A stretch of DNA of 64,000 bases from contig CAZGLY010000002.1 in assembly GCA_964526675.1 (NCBI GenBank), positions 62,001 through 126,000 of the forward strand, given 5' to 3'. The position numbers and the translations under genes are program-made. Source of the stretch: CAZADA01 sp964526675. GTDB taxonomy: Bacteria; Pseudomonadota; Alphaproteobacteria; Caulobacterales; Maricaulaceae. Below, one piece after another: positions 33,368 to 42,595 of the stretch. The stretch's first letter is position 1; the number at the start of each line of letters is the position of its first letter. The notes beneath the pieces were generated by a model that saw nothing but the letters and a program-made list of their open reading frames with translations, did no database searches and was not told the DNA's origin.

Positions 33368-36004
33368 ATGGGCGCGGCGCAAGACGGGGTGGGCGGATCG
33401 TCCGCTGGCGGTGGATTGACGAGTTCGGAGGCCGCGCGCCGGCTTGAGGAGACCGGGCCGAACCGTCTGCCGGAACCGGCCATGCCCGGCATTGTGACGG
33501 TTTTTCTGCGCCAGTTCCTAAGCCCATTTATCTATATCCTGTTGATCGCGGCGCTCGTCTCGGCGCTGATCAATCAGCTTCAAAGCACGGTGTTCATCTT
33601 TGCCGTGCTTGTGATCAATGCGGCCATCGGGACGGCGCAGGAATACTCGGCCCAGCGGGCGGCGCGCGCCTTGCGCAACATGGTCCGCGGGACGGCGCTC
33701 GTTCTGCGCGACGGGGTGCACCAGACCATCGACATCGAAGCGGTGGTGCCGGGTGATCATGTGATCCTGGCCTCGGGCGACAAGGTGCCGGCGGATCTGC
33801 GCCTTCTGAGCGCGCGCGATCTGGCGGTGGATGAATCCATGCTCACCGGTGAGTCCCTGGCCGTTATCAAGGATCCGGGCGCGGACGTGGCCGCCGATGC
33901 GCCGCTTGCCGACCGGACGAACCAGTGCTTTGCGGGTTCGGTCGTCACCATGGGCCGGGGCGAGGGGATCGTCGAGGCGACGGGTTCCGCAACAGCCATC
34001 GGTGCCATCGCCCAAGGGGTCAGTGCCCGGCGGATCTCGGCGCCGCCACTGATGGTCCGGATGCAGCGGTTCACGCTTCAGGTTTCCGGCGCGATCATTG
34101 CGGCGATTATTCTCCTGGTCGGGCTGATGGCGCTCAAGGGCAGCTATTCAGGGACCGATATGGTGATGATCGGCATCGGTCTTGCCGTCTCGACCATTCC
34201 CGAGGGCCTGCCCGCCGCGCTCACGGTCGCTCTGGCGATCGGCATGCAGCGCATGGCCAAGCGCAATGTCATCATCCGGAAGCTGGTGGCGGTGGAGGCC
34301 CTGGGGTCCTGCACCATGATCTGTTCGGACAAGACGGGCACGTTGACCGTCAACAAGCTGACGATCACGGGGATTGTCCTGCCCGAGGGGCTGCATGTGG
34401 ATGTCACCGGCACCGGGATCGGGCCGGGGGCGGTCGGCGCTGGGCCGCGGGACCGGCTGGCGGCACTGTGCACCACCGGCGTTCTGGCGAATGAAAGCCA
34501 CCTCGATTATGCGGGCGGGGAGTGGGTTTCCAACGGCGATATTGTCGATGTGGCGTTTTTGGTTCTGGCCAAGAAACTCGATCTGTCGCTCACGGAAGTG
34601 CGGTCGGCTCAGGCACGGCTCGACCTCATTCCCTACGAGTCTCAGCGCGCATTAAGCGGCAGTCTGAACCGCCATGGCGGCGAGGACTGGCTCCATGTCA
34701 AAGGGAGCCCGGAGAAGATCCTGGCGCTGAGCAGCCATATGGATGACGGCGCCGGGCCGGTCCCTATCGACCGGGCCCGGATCGAAGCGCAGTTCGAGGC
34801 TCTGGCGCGGTCCGGTTACCGGATCATCGCTCTGGCCCGGCGTCCTGCGCAGGGGGCGGATGCGCTCGGCCAACTCGGCGGGCTGACCTTCCTGGGCATG
34901 GTCGCCATGATCGATCCCATCCGGCCCGAAGTGCGGGACGCGGTGGCCCGCTGCCGGTCCAGCGGCATCGAGGTTGCCATGGTCACCGGCGATCATCCGT
35001 CCACGGCGCGGGCCATCGCCAGCGATCTGGGCCTGTGCGGTCCGGAGGATCCGGTGGTCACCGGCTCGGCGATCCGGTCGGCGGAAGCGGATGGGCCGGC
35101 GGCGGTCGATGCGCTGATCCGTCCAGCACGGGTGTTTGCGCGCATCGAACCGCAGCAGAAGGAACGGATCGTCTCTTCCTTTATGGCCGATGGGCATTTC
35201 GTGGCCGTGACCGGCGACGGGGTCAACGATGCGCCGGCCATGCGGCGGGCCAATGCGGGCATTGCCATGGGCAAATCCGGAACGGATGTGGCCAAGGAAA
35301 CCGCCGATCTGATCATCACGGACGATAATTTCGCCTCGATCGTCAATGGCATCGAAGAGGGGCGGATCGTCTATAATAATATCCGGAAAGTGATCGCCCT
35401 GCTGCTCGCCACCGGCTTTTCAGCCATCCTGCTGTTCTTCCTCACCGTTCTGACCGGGCTGCCCATGCCCATGACGGCGGTTCAACTTCTGTGGCTCAAT
35501 CTGGTTGCCAATGGGGTGCAGGATGTGGCGCTGGCTTTCGAGCCGCGCGAAGGCGGGGAACTCACCCGCAAACCACGCAATCCGGACGAACCGGTGCTCG
35601 ACCGCCATGTGATCGAACATGTGCTCGTGATCGGGTCGGCCATGGGGCTGATGGCCTTCAGCGTCTACTGGTTCCTGTCACAGCAGGGTGTGGGCGAGGA
35701 TCAGGCCCGCAATCTGACACTGATGCTGATGATCCTGTTCGGGAACATTCATGCGCTGAGCAGCCGGTCCGAGACCCGCTCGCTGTTCCGGATCAGCTTA
35801 TGGTCGAACCCGTTCCTGGTGGCCGCCGTGCCGCTGGCTCAGGCGGTTCATATCGGTGCGATGTATACGCCGGGGCTGCGCGATGTGCTTAATATCGAGC
35901 CCATTGCGCCGACGACGTGGCTGGCGCTACTGGGTGTGGCGCTGGTGCTTCTTGTGGTGGAGGAGATCCACAAGGCGGTTCTGCGCAGCCGAACCAAGGC
36001 GTGA
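33368..36004 (+). CDS. P-type cation ATPase (Ca2+-transporting, P2A-like)
   Basis: The 878-residue pump has an N-terminal actuator segment, TGESLAV, the phosphorylation motif CSDKTGTLT (near residue 320), nucleotide-domain KGSPEKIL and the hinge TGDGVNDAPA (near 615). The fourth span has a STIPEGLPAAL motif, the PEGLP signature of Ca2+/Na+-type P2 ATPases. Ten membrane spans are expected. It probably exports Ca2+ or Mn2+ or Na+. It stands alone; the gap upstream has no close partner. Confidence 0.93.
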   Translation: MGAAQDGVGGSSAGGGLTSSEAARRLEETGPNRLPEPAMPGIVTVFLRQFLSPFIYILLIAALVSALINQLQSTVFIFAVLVINAAIGTAQEYSAQRAARALRNMVRGTALVLRDGVHQTIDIEAVVPGDHVILASGDKVPADLRLLSARDLAVDESMLTGESLAVIKDPGADVAADAPLADRTNQCFAGSVVTMGRGEGIVEATGSATAIGAIAQGVSARRISAPPLMVRMQRFTLQVSGAIIAAIILLVGLMALKGSYSGTDMVMIGIGLAVSTIPEGLPAALTVALAIGMQRMAKRNVIIRKLVAVEALGSCTMICSDKTGTLTVNKLTITGIVLPEGLHVDVTGTGIGPGAVGAGPRDRLAALCTTGVLANESHLDYAGGEWVSNGDIVDVAFLVLAKKLDLSLTEVRSAQARLDLIPYESQRALSGSLNRHGGEDWLHVKGSPEKILALSSHMDDGAGPVPIDRARIEAQFEALARSGYRIIALARRPAQGADALGQLGGLTFLGMVAMIDPIRPEVRDAVARCRSSGIEVAMVTGDHPSTARAIASDLGLCGPEDPVVTGSAIRSAEADGPAAVDALIRPARVFARIEPQQKERIVSSFMADGHFVAVTGDGVNDAPAMRRANAGIAMGKSGTDVAKETADLIITDDNFASIVNGIEEGRIVYNNIRKVIALLLATGFSAILLFFLTVLTGLPMPMTAVQLLWLNLVANGVQDVALAFEPREGGELTRKPRNPDEPVLDRHVIEHVLVIGSAMGLMAFSVYWFLSQQGVGEDQARNLTLMLMILFGNIHALSSRSETRSLFRISLWSNPFLVAAVPLAQAVHIGAMYTPGLRDVLNIEPIAPTTWLALLGVALVLLVVEEIHKAVLRSRTKA

Positions 36005-36021
36005 GGTATCCGCGCGGCGGC

Positions 36022-36741
36022 TCACTCCACCCGGCGCATGATGTAAAGCTCTTCCTTGGCGCGGTCGGTCAGGCTGGTTTCTCCGAAGGTGATGCGCATG
36101 TCTTCGTCCGTGTAGACCTCGCGCAGGCCGCCGCCGCCGAAAAAGAGCCAGACGATGAAGCGCGGCACAATGGTCGTTTCATTCGGAAGTGCGTCCTCTT
36201 CGGCCAGGGCCGCCAGATCCCATATCGGCATGTCTGCGGGCCGGCCCTTGTTGCCGGGGAACCGGGTGAAACGGACCTTCAGCATATCGCGTAGATCGGG
36301 CACCAGTTCGTATTTGCCGCGCAGGAGCGCAATGCGTTGCTCAGCGTCCGGTTTCGTCACATCACGCGGCGTGACGTTGTAATAATAACCGCCGGGAAAG
36401 ACGACCTGATAGATTTCCTCCGGCGTCAGATCATCATCGACCCCGCGGTCGTCGCCGCGATAGCTGTAGGGGCCCCAGACCTGCTGCCAGACACCATGGA
36501 GGAGCGGCAGGCGGTCGGCCACCGGCGGCTGAGGATTGGCGGCGAGGAGTTCCTCAAGCAAGGGCTCGAACTGGCGCTGTTTTGAATAATCCGGATCGCC
36601 CTGTCCCATGAAGGATTCAGCGAGGGCGAAAATCTCAGCCTTGATCTCATCCACGCTGCGCTCCTGGTCGGCGGTTGCGGGCCCCGTCAGCCCGGCCCAT
36701 ACCAGGGCAATCAGGATGGTCCAACGTGTCGGTCGGGTCAT
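36022..36741 (-). CDS. exported protein of unknown function
   Basis: I do not recognise the family. The 239-residue protein has a signal peptide (LIALVWAGLTGPATA) and a mostly soluble, charged domain. Notable segments are LLHGVWQQVWGPYSYRG, a Tyr-rich FPGGYYYNVTP, and IVWLFFGGGGLREVYTDEDMRITFGE near the end. The W-Q-x-V-W and late beta segments loosely recall lipid-binding PAP/fibrillin-type folds, but this is weak. The ATG follows AGGAGGAGGAC. It lies tail to tail with the Ca-ATPase gene, 17 bases apart. Confidence 0.75.
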   Translation of the reverse strand: MTRPTRWTILIALVWAGLTGPATADQERSVDEIKAEIFALAESFMGQGDPDYSKQRQFEPLLEELLAANPQPPVADRLPLLHGVWQQVWGPYSYRGDDRGVDDDLTPEEIYQVVFPGGYYYNVTPRDVTKPDAEQRIALLRGKYELVPDLRDMLKVRFTRFPGNKGRPADMPIWDLAALAEEDALPNETTIVPRFIVWLFFGGGGLREVYTDEDMRITFGETSLTDRAKEELYIMRRVE

Positions 36742-36799
36742 GGAGTGTCCTCCTCCTGCTAAACGCTTGGCCGTCAGAACCCCGCCCCCCGGATATCAT

Positions 36800-37384
36800 C
36801 TAGAGCAAGACGGTGGCTCCCGCCATGACAAGGAACAGGACCACGAAGCCGATGAGGATCCACAGCTCGTTGTCTTCGATGAACCGTTCGGCCCGATGAC
36901 CGATCCACATGGTCAACACGGCCAGGAACCCATACCGGATGCCGCGCGAGATCACGACGGCGGCAATGAAGACCGGCAGGCTCAGGCCCACGATACCAGC
37001 CGCCACCGTGCCCAACTGAAATGGGACGGGGGTCAGCCCAACCAGAAACATGGCCAGAAATCCGCCTTCTTCGATGTCACCTTGAACCCGTTCCAGGTCG
37101 CCCGTGAGCCCCATTTGCTCCAGGAACGGCGCGACAACGGGCTCATAGAGCGCATTGGCCAGGACGTAGGTGGCAAGAGCGCCGGCAAGGCACCCGGCGA
37201 CGAGTACGGCGGCAATGAGCGGTGCGCGTTTCCGCTGTGCGGCCATGATTGGGATGAACAGCGGTTCCATGGGAATGAGCAGGATGGTGTTTTCGAGAAA
37301 CGCCAGGATGCCAAGCCATAGAAACATCCACCGGGAGCGCAGGATCCGGCCGGTCAGCGTCGACGAAGAGTCTGTGTCTGTCAT
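36800..37384 (-). CDS. small membrane protein of the VTT/YqaA (DedA-like) type
   Basis: The 194-residue protein has about five hydrophobic segments. The N-terminal LENTILLIPMEPLFIPIMA and the middle LVGLTPVPFQLGTVAAGIVGLSLPVFIAAVVISRGIRYG resemble the VTT domain of YqaA/DedA proteins, with the re-entrant G-x-x-P and a conserved Arg (SRGIRY). These proteins take part in membrane lipid scrambling or proton homeostasis. I chose ATG 37384 (MTDTDSSS); a longer in-frame N-terminus has no support. It is 58 bases downstream of the 36741 start on the same strand. Confidence 0.8.
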   Translation of the reverse strand: MTDTDSSSTLTGRILRSRWMFLWLGILAFLENTILLIPMEPLFIPIMAAQRKRAPLIAAVLVAGCLAGALATYVLANALYEPVVAPFLEQMGLTGDLERVQGDIEEGGFLAMFLVGLTPVPFQLGTVAAGIVGLSLPVFIAAVVISRGIRYGFLAVLTMWIGHRAERFIEDNELWILIGFVVLFLVMAGATVLL

Positions 37385-37477
37385 GCCTCGATCCTTCGAC
37401 GTGGAGTGCCACACGCCGTTGAGCGGGACGGCCTCTTGTCCCGCCGTCACGGCCACGCTGGTGATTGCGTTTGGACC

Positions 37478-38503
37478 CTAAAGCCCGTCGTACCAAGTCT
37501 CGACCGTCTCGAATGTCTTGGCCGTGTTGATCAGCCCGCTGTGGCTGAGGCCCGGCACGACGACGGTCTCGGCATCCGGATTATGCTCGGCAACCAGCGG
37601 CGCATAGGCCCCGGCATCGAACAATTCGTCATTCGCGCCGATCAGGATCAGCAGCGGTGTGTCGATCGCCTGAAGGGCCAGGGGCGTGCCATTAGGCGGC
37701 GAGGGTTGTGCCGTGGCAATGGCGGCGAAGCTATAGGCCGGCATTTCCGGCGGCTGGTTCATGTACAGGACCGGTTCGTTGTTGAACGCGGTGATCCCCG
37801 CCATGTTGAGCATGGTCAGTCCGATGAACCGCTGCGTGTTGAACTGTACGAAGGCGCGGGCCATGTAGGCGTCCTGACCGGTGGGCGGAGGACCGTCGGA
37901 CTGGCGCTGGGTCGGGCCCTGTCCGAAATTGGGAGCAAACAGCAGATAGCCATCCACGTCCGGCATATCGTCTTTGAGTGCATAGCGCAGAGCGATGCCG
38001 CCGCCCATGGAATGACCGGCGAGGATCACGCGCTCTGGCGCGTCGTCCGACCGGATAGCGGCGATCAGGTCCGCCACATCGTCTTCATGCTGACCGATAT
38101 AATCGAGATCGAACGGACGGCCGCCCGACTGTCCATGGCCGCGCAGATCCGGCGTGACGATCGTGGCGCCGGTCGCCGAGCGGAGCAGGCCCGCCGATGT
38201 GTTCAGGATCTCGCTCGATCCGCCGAGGCCGTGGACATACACAATGACCGTGTCGCTGTCTCCGCCATAGCGCCGGGTATAGATTGAGGTGCCGTCCCGC
38301 GCGGTCAGGGAGCCCTCGGCATAGGGAACATCCTGACGGAAGCTGACCCCGGAGAACTCCCGGAACACCCGGCCATCTTCCGGCGAAATCTCGTGCTCGG
38401 CGAAGTAGTCCGGTTCCGGCCAATGCACCAGCGCAATCGCGGCGCCGAAATAGGCGACGCCAAGCAATAAAACGATGACGGCGATCCAGCGCAAAACAAC
38501 CAT
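37478..38503 (-). CDS. membrane-anchored alpha/beta hydrolase (lysophospholipase-like)
   Basis: The 341-residue protein has one N-terminal membrane span (residues 5-26) and a serine hydrolase domain of the monoacylglycerol lipase/lysophospholipase kind. Motifs are VYVHGLGGSSE (oxyanion), DLRGHGQSGG, the nucleophile elbow AGHSMGGG and a C-terminal PGLSHSG with the catalytic His. The acid is probably D in IGANDELF. The ATG follows GAGGGGAGACGAG. It probably acts at the outer face of the inner membrane. Confidence 0.88.
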   Translation of the reverse strand: MVVLRWIAVIVLLLGVAYFGAAIALVHWPEPDYFAEHEISPEDGRVFREFSGVSFRQDVPYAEGSLTARDGTSIYTRRYGGDSDTVIVYVHGLGGSSEILNTSAGLLRSATGATIVTPDLRGHGQSGGRPFDLDYIGQHEDDVADLIAAIRSDDAPERVILAGHSMGGGIALRYALKDDMPDVDGYLLFAPNFGQGPTQRQSDGPPPTGQDAYMARAFVQFNTQRFIGLTMLNMAGITAFNNEPVLYMNQPPEMPAYSFAAIATAQPSPPNGTPLALQAIDTPLLILIGANDELFDAGAYAPLVAEHNPDAETVVVPGLSHSGLINTAKTFETVETWYDGL

Positions 38504-38806
38504 GATCTCGTCTCCCCTCGACCGCAGGATGCCCCGCCGCGGTGCCTTGAATGATCCGGGCCGTATTGGACCGCATCCGGCGGTTCAAGTCGATAGGTCT
38601 CGAATTGTTAAGGTTCTGGCATTGTTGCAGAAGTGTCATCTTGCAGGGCGCCGGAATGCAGGCGGGCGCGTCTTCGGACCGTTGCTTTGACGCCGCCCTC
38701 ATCGGGTATACTCTGATCGATGGGGCCGAGAAGACCTCATGTTGGCCGCGCCCGCGCGGTCGCGCATAACAGCATGACACACACACTGCGGTAAGGAGGG
38801 AAACGG
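38504..38806 (+). promoter_or_regulatory. 303-base gap with a candidate promoter for the exported-protein operon
   Basis: No gene is supported here. A good -10 box TATACT lies at 38707-38712, about 95 bases before the next start. A TTGACG stands 14 bases upstream, which is short, and a TTGCTT 19 bases upstream; either might serve as -35. No copy of the TTGTCWGACAA palindrome was seen. Confidence 0.35.
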
Positions 38807-39715
38807 ATGGCCAGCATCCGGCTCAGCCGCCGGGGGGGAAGAATGGGGGTCAAGCCGATTGTCATCGGCGCGCTCTCGTTTGCCTTTCTGGGGCTTTACG
38901 GCGTTGCATCGGACGGGTTCGCCGCGTCCGAGGACCAGACAACCGAGCAGATCGAGGGCATGACCGATGGCGGTCCGCGCGACCTGAATGGCGTGTGGCA
39001 GGTCATGAACACGGCCAATTACGATCTCGAAGCCACCCATGCGCGTCATGCCATGCAGACGCGCGAAGGGCCTTGGGGGCCGCAGCCGGCGAAATCCGTG
39101 GTCGCGCTTGGCGCGGTCGGTGCGGTGCCGGCGGGTCCGAGCAAGCTCAAGGGCGGCGGCACCATCCCCTATACGCCCGAGGCGCTCGAGACACGCAACG
39201 AGAACCGGGCGAATTGGATCGAGCGGGATCCGGAAATCAAATGCTATCTGCCCGGTATTCCGCGTGCGAACTATATGGGCCTGCCGTTCAAGATCATGCA
39301 CAATGACGGCGCCATGCTGTTCGCCTACGAATATGCTGGCGCGGTGCGCAATGTGCATCTGACCGATCCGGGCGAAGCGCCGATCGATTCCTGGATGGGC
39401 CAGTCTTATGGCAAGTGGGACGGCGATACCTTCGTGATCGAAGTGACCGCCCAAAACGGCCAGACCTGGCTCGACCGGTCCGGCAATCACGCCAGCCCGC
39501 AACTGAAAGTCACCGAGCGCTTCACCAAGCTCAGCCCGTATCACATGCGTTATGAGGCGACGCTGGAGGACCCGGCCACCTATACGGAGCCGTGGACCAT
39601 CAGCATGATCCTCTACAAGCGCGTCGGCGCGGACGCAGAACTCCAAGAGTTCAACTGCGTCGAGTTCGTCGAAGAATTGATGTACGGACATTTGCGCAAG
39701 GAGCCGCTGGACTGA
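38807..39715 (+). CDS. exported protein, paralogue 1 (unknown function)
   Basis: The 302-residue product has a signal-anchor-like N-terminus (PIVIGALSFAFLGLYGVA) and a soluble domain. It contains RDLNGVWQVMN, a cluster CYLPGIPRANYMGLPFKIMHNDG and the block GQSYGKWDGDTFVIEVTAQN, followed by ERFTKLSPYHMRYEATLEDPATYTEPW. The next protein has the same blocks, so they are paralogues. The family is common and uncharacterised; the closing beta strands suggest a lipocalin-like binding domain (inference). The start follows AGGAGGGAAACGG. The stop overlaps the next ATG as TGATG. Confidence 0.82.
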   Translation: MASIRLSRRGGRMGVKPIVIGALSFAFLGLYGVASDGFAASEDQTTEQIEGMTDGGPRDLNGVWQVMNTANYDLEATHARHAMQTREGPWGPQPAKSVVALGAVGAVPAGPSKLKGGGTIPYTPEALETRNENRANWIERDPEIKCYLPGIPRANYMGLPFKIMHNDGAMLFAYEYAGAVRNVHLTDPGEAPIDSWMGQSYGKWDGDTFVIEVTAQNGQTWLDRSGNHASPQLKVTERFTKLSPYHMRYEATLEDPATYTEPWTISMILYKRVGADAELQEFNCVEFVEELMYGHLRKEPLD

Positions 39716-40773
39716 TGAAACATGTGACCCAATGGGTGGCCGTTGCCGCGCTGGTCTGTCCCGCGGTGGCCTTTGCCCAGATCGACATCTCCGAGGACGT
39801 GGACGAAACGCTGATCGTCGGCGAACCCTGGGATCCCGACTATGAACCGCCGCGCATGCCAGACGGCACGCCCGATATGCAAGGCATCTGGACCAATGCG
39901 TCCATCACATCGCTCGAGCGTCCGGACGGGGTCGAGAACCTCGTTTTGACGCCTCAGCAAGCCGCCGGGTTCCGGGGTGTGACGGAGCGTCTGTTGTCGA
40001 TGGACACCGAAGTCACCGACCCGGATGCGCCGCCGCCGGAAGAAGGCGGGGAGATCAGGGGCTATAACGCGTTCTGGACCGACCCCGGCAATGAGGTTGC
40101 GCGGATCGACGGCGAGTTCCGCTCCTCCTGGATCGTTGAGCCCGAGGACGGCAAGCTGCCGTATTCCCTGTCGGGTGCGGCTACCTTCCTGCGCTACGGC
40201 CAGCGGATGTTTTCGAATTTCGACGATCCGGAAGTCCGGTCGGCGGGTGAGCGCTGCACGGTCGGCTTCGGATCGACCGGCGGGCCGCCGATGATGAATG
40301 TTCTGTATAACAACCATTATCAGATCGTTCAGACGCCGGAGACCGTCGCCATCGTGGTCGAGATGAACCACAATGCCCGGCTGATCCGCATCGATGACGA
40401 GCACCGGCCCGACATCATGCGCGGCTGGCTCGGGGATTCGATCGGCCGCTGGGAGGGCGACACCCTCGTGGTGGAGACCACCAATTTCCACCCGGATCAT
40501 CGGGTGCGCGGTGCGATCCGCCACCGGTTCTTCCTGTCCACCGATGCGCTGGTGGAAGAGCGGTTCACCCGCGTGTCGGATGCCGAGATCTTCTATGAGT
40601 TCACGGTGACCGACCCGAAGATCTATCGTCAGCCCTGGCGCGGCGAGATGGTTCTCGTGCGGGACCAGGGGCCGATGTTCGAATATGCCTGTCACGAGGG
40701 CAATTACGCGCTGCCGAACATTCTGGGCGGGGCGCGCCGCGAAGAAGCCGATGCGGCGGAGGCCGGCGAGTAA
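39715..40773 (+). CDS. exported protein, paralogue 2 (unknown function)
   Basis: The 352-residue protein has a clear signal peptide ending PAVAFAQ. It includes PDMQGIWTNASITSLERP, ERCTVGFGSTGGPPMM, MNHNARLIRIDDEHRP and GDSIGRWEGDTLVVETTNFH. ERFTRVSDAEIFYEFTVTDPKIYRQPW follows, matching the corresponding part of paralogue 1. Function unknown. ATG 39715 overlaps the previous stop, so the pair is coupled; DUF6152 follows 40 bases on. Confidence 0.85.
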   Translation: MKHVTQWVAVAALVCPAVAFAQIDISEDVDETLIVGEPWDPDYEPPRMPDGTPDMQGIWTNASITSLERPDGVENLVLTPQQAAGFRGVTERLLSMDTEVTDPDAPPPEEGGEIRGYNAFWTDPGNEVARIDGEFRSSWIVEPEDGKLPYSLSGAATFLRYGQRMFSNFDDPEVRSAGERCTVGFGSTGGPPMMNVLYNNHYQIVQTPETVAIVVEMNHNARLIRIDDEHRPDIMRGWLGDSIGRWEGDTLVVETTNFHPDHRVRGAIRHRFFLSTDALVEERFTRVSDAEIFYEFTVTDPKIYRQPWRGEMVLVRDQGPMFEYACHEGNYALPNILGGARREEADAAEAGE

Positions 40774-40813
40774 GCCGGTCAGCCGCCAGACAATCATGCG
40801 AGGAGGACATCCC

Positions 40814-41308
40814 ATGGCATTCAAACTGACACGCAACCGTGTCTGTGCGCTCTTGGCCGGTGCCGCCCTATTGGGCGCGCCGGCGGCAGCCATTGCCCAC
40901 CATGCGTTCTCGGCCGAGTTCGATGCCGATGCGCCGGTGCTGCTGCGTGGTGCCGTCACCAAGGTGGAGTGGATCAATCCGCACACCTGGATCCATATCG
41001 ACGCGGTCAATGACGATGGAACGACCACGGCGTGGATGGTCGAGGGCGGTACGCCGAACACGCTGCTGCGCGGCGGGCTGAATCGGAACACCCTGGCGCC
41101 GGGCACGGAACTGATCGTGCGCGGATATCAGAGCAAGGACCGGTCGTGCACACCGGCCTGCAAGGCCAATGGGCGCGACGTGACCTTCACGGACGGCCGG
41201 AAGATCTTCATGGGATCGAGCGGTACCGGCGCCCCGCGCGATGGCACGGACCCGCGTGAGCGGGGCCGGGGCAATCCGGACCTGCTGCCGGACGTGGAAG
41301 AGAACTGA
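40814..41308 (+). CDS. DUF6152 family exported protein
   Basis: The 164-residue protein has a signal peptide (LLAGAALLGAPAAAIA) followed directly by HHAFSAEFD, then VLLRGAVTKVEWINPHTWIHIDAVNDDG, the DUF6152 signature. A pair of Cys (SCTPACKANGRDV) and FTDGRKIFMGSS close the domain. The His-His after the cleavage site could bind metal, but this is inference. The start follows AGGAGG. It ends an operon with the two paralogous exported proteins. Confidence 0.87.
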   Translation: MAFKLTRNRVCALLAGAALLGAPAAAIAHHAFSAEFDADAPVLLRGAVTKVEWINPHTWIHIDAVNDDGTTTAWMVEGGTPNTLLRGGLNRNTLAPGTELIVRGYQSKDRSCTPACKANGRDVTFTDGRKIFMGSSGTGAPRDGTDPRERGRGNPDLLPDVEEN

Positions 41309-41309
41309 T

Positions 41310-41356
41310 CGGGCCCGCGCGTGGATCGCGTCAGTAGAACGCGATCCACCGGCCCG
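41310..41356. terminator. long hairpin between convergent operons
   Basis: An 11-bp perfect stem, GTGGATCGCGT (41321-41331) and ACGCGATCCAC (41339-41349), has a 7-base loop. It extends outward through CGGGCC (41310-41315) and GGCCCG (41351-41356). It covers the stop codon of the minus-strand DUF6644 gene. There is no T-run, so termination may need Rho. Confidence 0.5.
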
Positions 41357-42017
41357 CGGCGGCGACCGTCAGCCACATGACGATCGACATGGCTGAGACG
41401 GTCTTGAGACCTAGCCCGGCACCGGCATCGCCCGTGCCGGGTTTTTCACGGCCCAGCCATGCGAAGATAATCAGGACCGCGATTAAAAGGGCCATGGCCA
41501 TGCGCGCGAGCGGGCTGGAATAGCCGATGAACACCGCGGCAAAGAGGCCGACCGACAGCACGGCCAGTGCGATGGTCACCGGCCCGAACCGGCCCCCCGA
41601 TGCCACAACCCGGTTGCGTACCGTAAAGGTGAACAGCAGCGCGGCGGCAAAGGCGCCCATTTTCACCCAATAGGGCGGGCTGTAATAGAGCTTGGTCAAT
41701 TCCCCCAGGGCCAGAACGGTGCCCGACACGATTGCGGCGATCAGGCCGAAGATCAGCAGCGGTCCGGCTGTGCGCTGGACGCCCTGTGGCGTCTGGGATT
41801 TGAGGCCCGCGCCGAGAACCCGCATATCCACCATGAGCACCGCGCCGCCAATCAGCGCGATCGCCAGGAGATGGGTGACGCCGGCCCAGGGCACGATGGT
41901 CATGGATCCCTTGACCAGATGGGCCGCCGCCGACTGGTCGAGGGCGTCGAAGAGCGGCCAGAAGATCGAATCCATCCATTGATGGAAATCATCCTTGAAC
42001 GATACCAACCCCGTCAT
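41331..42017 (-). CDS. DUF6644 membrane protein, copy 1
   Basis: The 228-residue protein has about six hydrophobic spans. The segment VTHLLAIALIGGAVLMVDMRVLG aligns with ATHVLTIMLFVGTIIMVDLRLLG of the next protein, so the two are paralogues with a shared His and MVD-R-LG motif. A role as a membrane redox or heme-binding subunit is possible but not shown. It is the last gene of a five-gene minus-strand operon and starts three bases after its neighbour ends. Confidence 0.82.
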   Translation of the reverse strand: MTGLVSFKDDFHQWMDSIFWPLFDALDQSAAAHLVKGSMTIVPWAGVTHLLAIALIGGAVLMVDMRVLGAGLKSQTPQGVQRTAGPLLIFGLIAAIVSGTVLALGELTKLYYSPPYWVKMGAFAAALLFTFTVRNRVVASGGRFGPVTIALAVLSVGLFAAVFIGYSSPLARMAMALLIAVLIIFAWLGREKPGTGDAGAGLGLKTVSAMSIVMWLTVAAAGRWIAFY

Positions 42018-42020
42018 CGT

Positions 42021-42590
42021 TCACTCTCCCGTTTCGGTCAATTCGATCGCCGGGCAGGATGCGAGATCATGCAGCAGCCCGTCCGGATCGAGTTTTTCGC
42101 AATTATACCAATCATAGGCGATCATCCGCCCCAGGACGACGACGCCGATCCAGGCGCTTAAGGACACCGCCGCGGAGGCGCGCACGCCCGCCGGCGGACC
42201 GTCCCGGCCGTCCCAATCCCCTGCGGCGCGTTGGATCATCCGGTGGAAGATCAGAATGTTGATCATGGCGATGAGCATGATCAGCATTTTCCCGCGGAAG
42301 AAGAGGCTATGATAATAGAGCAGCGGCTTGGCATAGAAGAGCAGCAGTCCGGTGACGATCATCAGGACAAAGCCGGCAATGGTCCAGGGCAGGATCCGCG
42401 ATTCCATTTCCGAGATCGTCACCCGGTTGAAGGCCAGGCCTAAGAGGCGCAGGTCCACCATGATGATGGTGCCAACAAAGAGCATGATCGTCAGCACATG
42501 GGTGGCCTCGATGATGGGCCACAGATAGAGCGACTCCCGGAGCGCGATGCTCCATGGGGTCTCGTTCATCCAGACGATCCAATCACGCAT
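42021..42590 (-). CDS. DUF6644 membrane protein, copy 2
   Basis: The 189-residue protein has about five hydrophobic spans. It has the shared motif TH-x-L-x-I...MVDLRLLG near residues 30-52, further His residues near positions 93 and 115, and two Cys in the C-terminal tail (NCEKLD, LASCPA). It lies five bases after the anchored protein gene and three before copy 1. The tandem arrangement suggests a heterodimer in the membrane (inference). Confidence 0.82.
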   Translation of the reverse strand: MRDWIVWMNETPWSIALRESLYLWPIIEATHVLTIMLFVGTIIMVDLRLLGLAFNRVTISEMESRILPWTIAGFVLMIVTGLLLFYAKPLLYYHSLFFRGKMLIMLIAMINILIFHRMIQRAAGDWDGRDGPPAGVRASAAVSLSAWIGVVVLGRMIAYDWYNCEKLDPDGLLHDLASCPAIELTETGE

Positions 42591-42595
42591 GGCCT

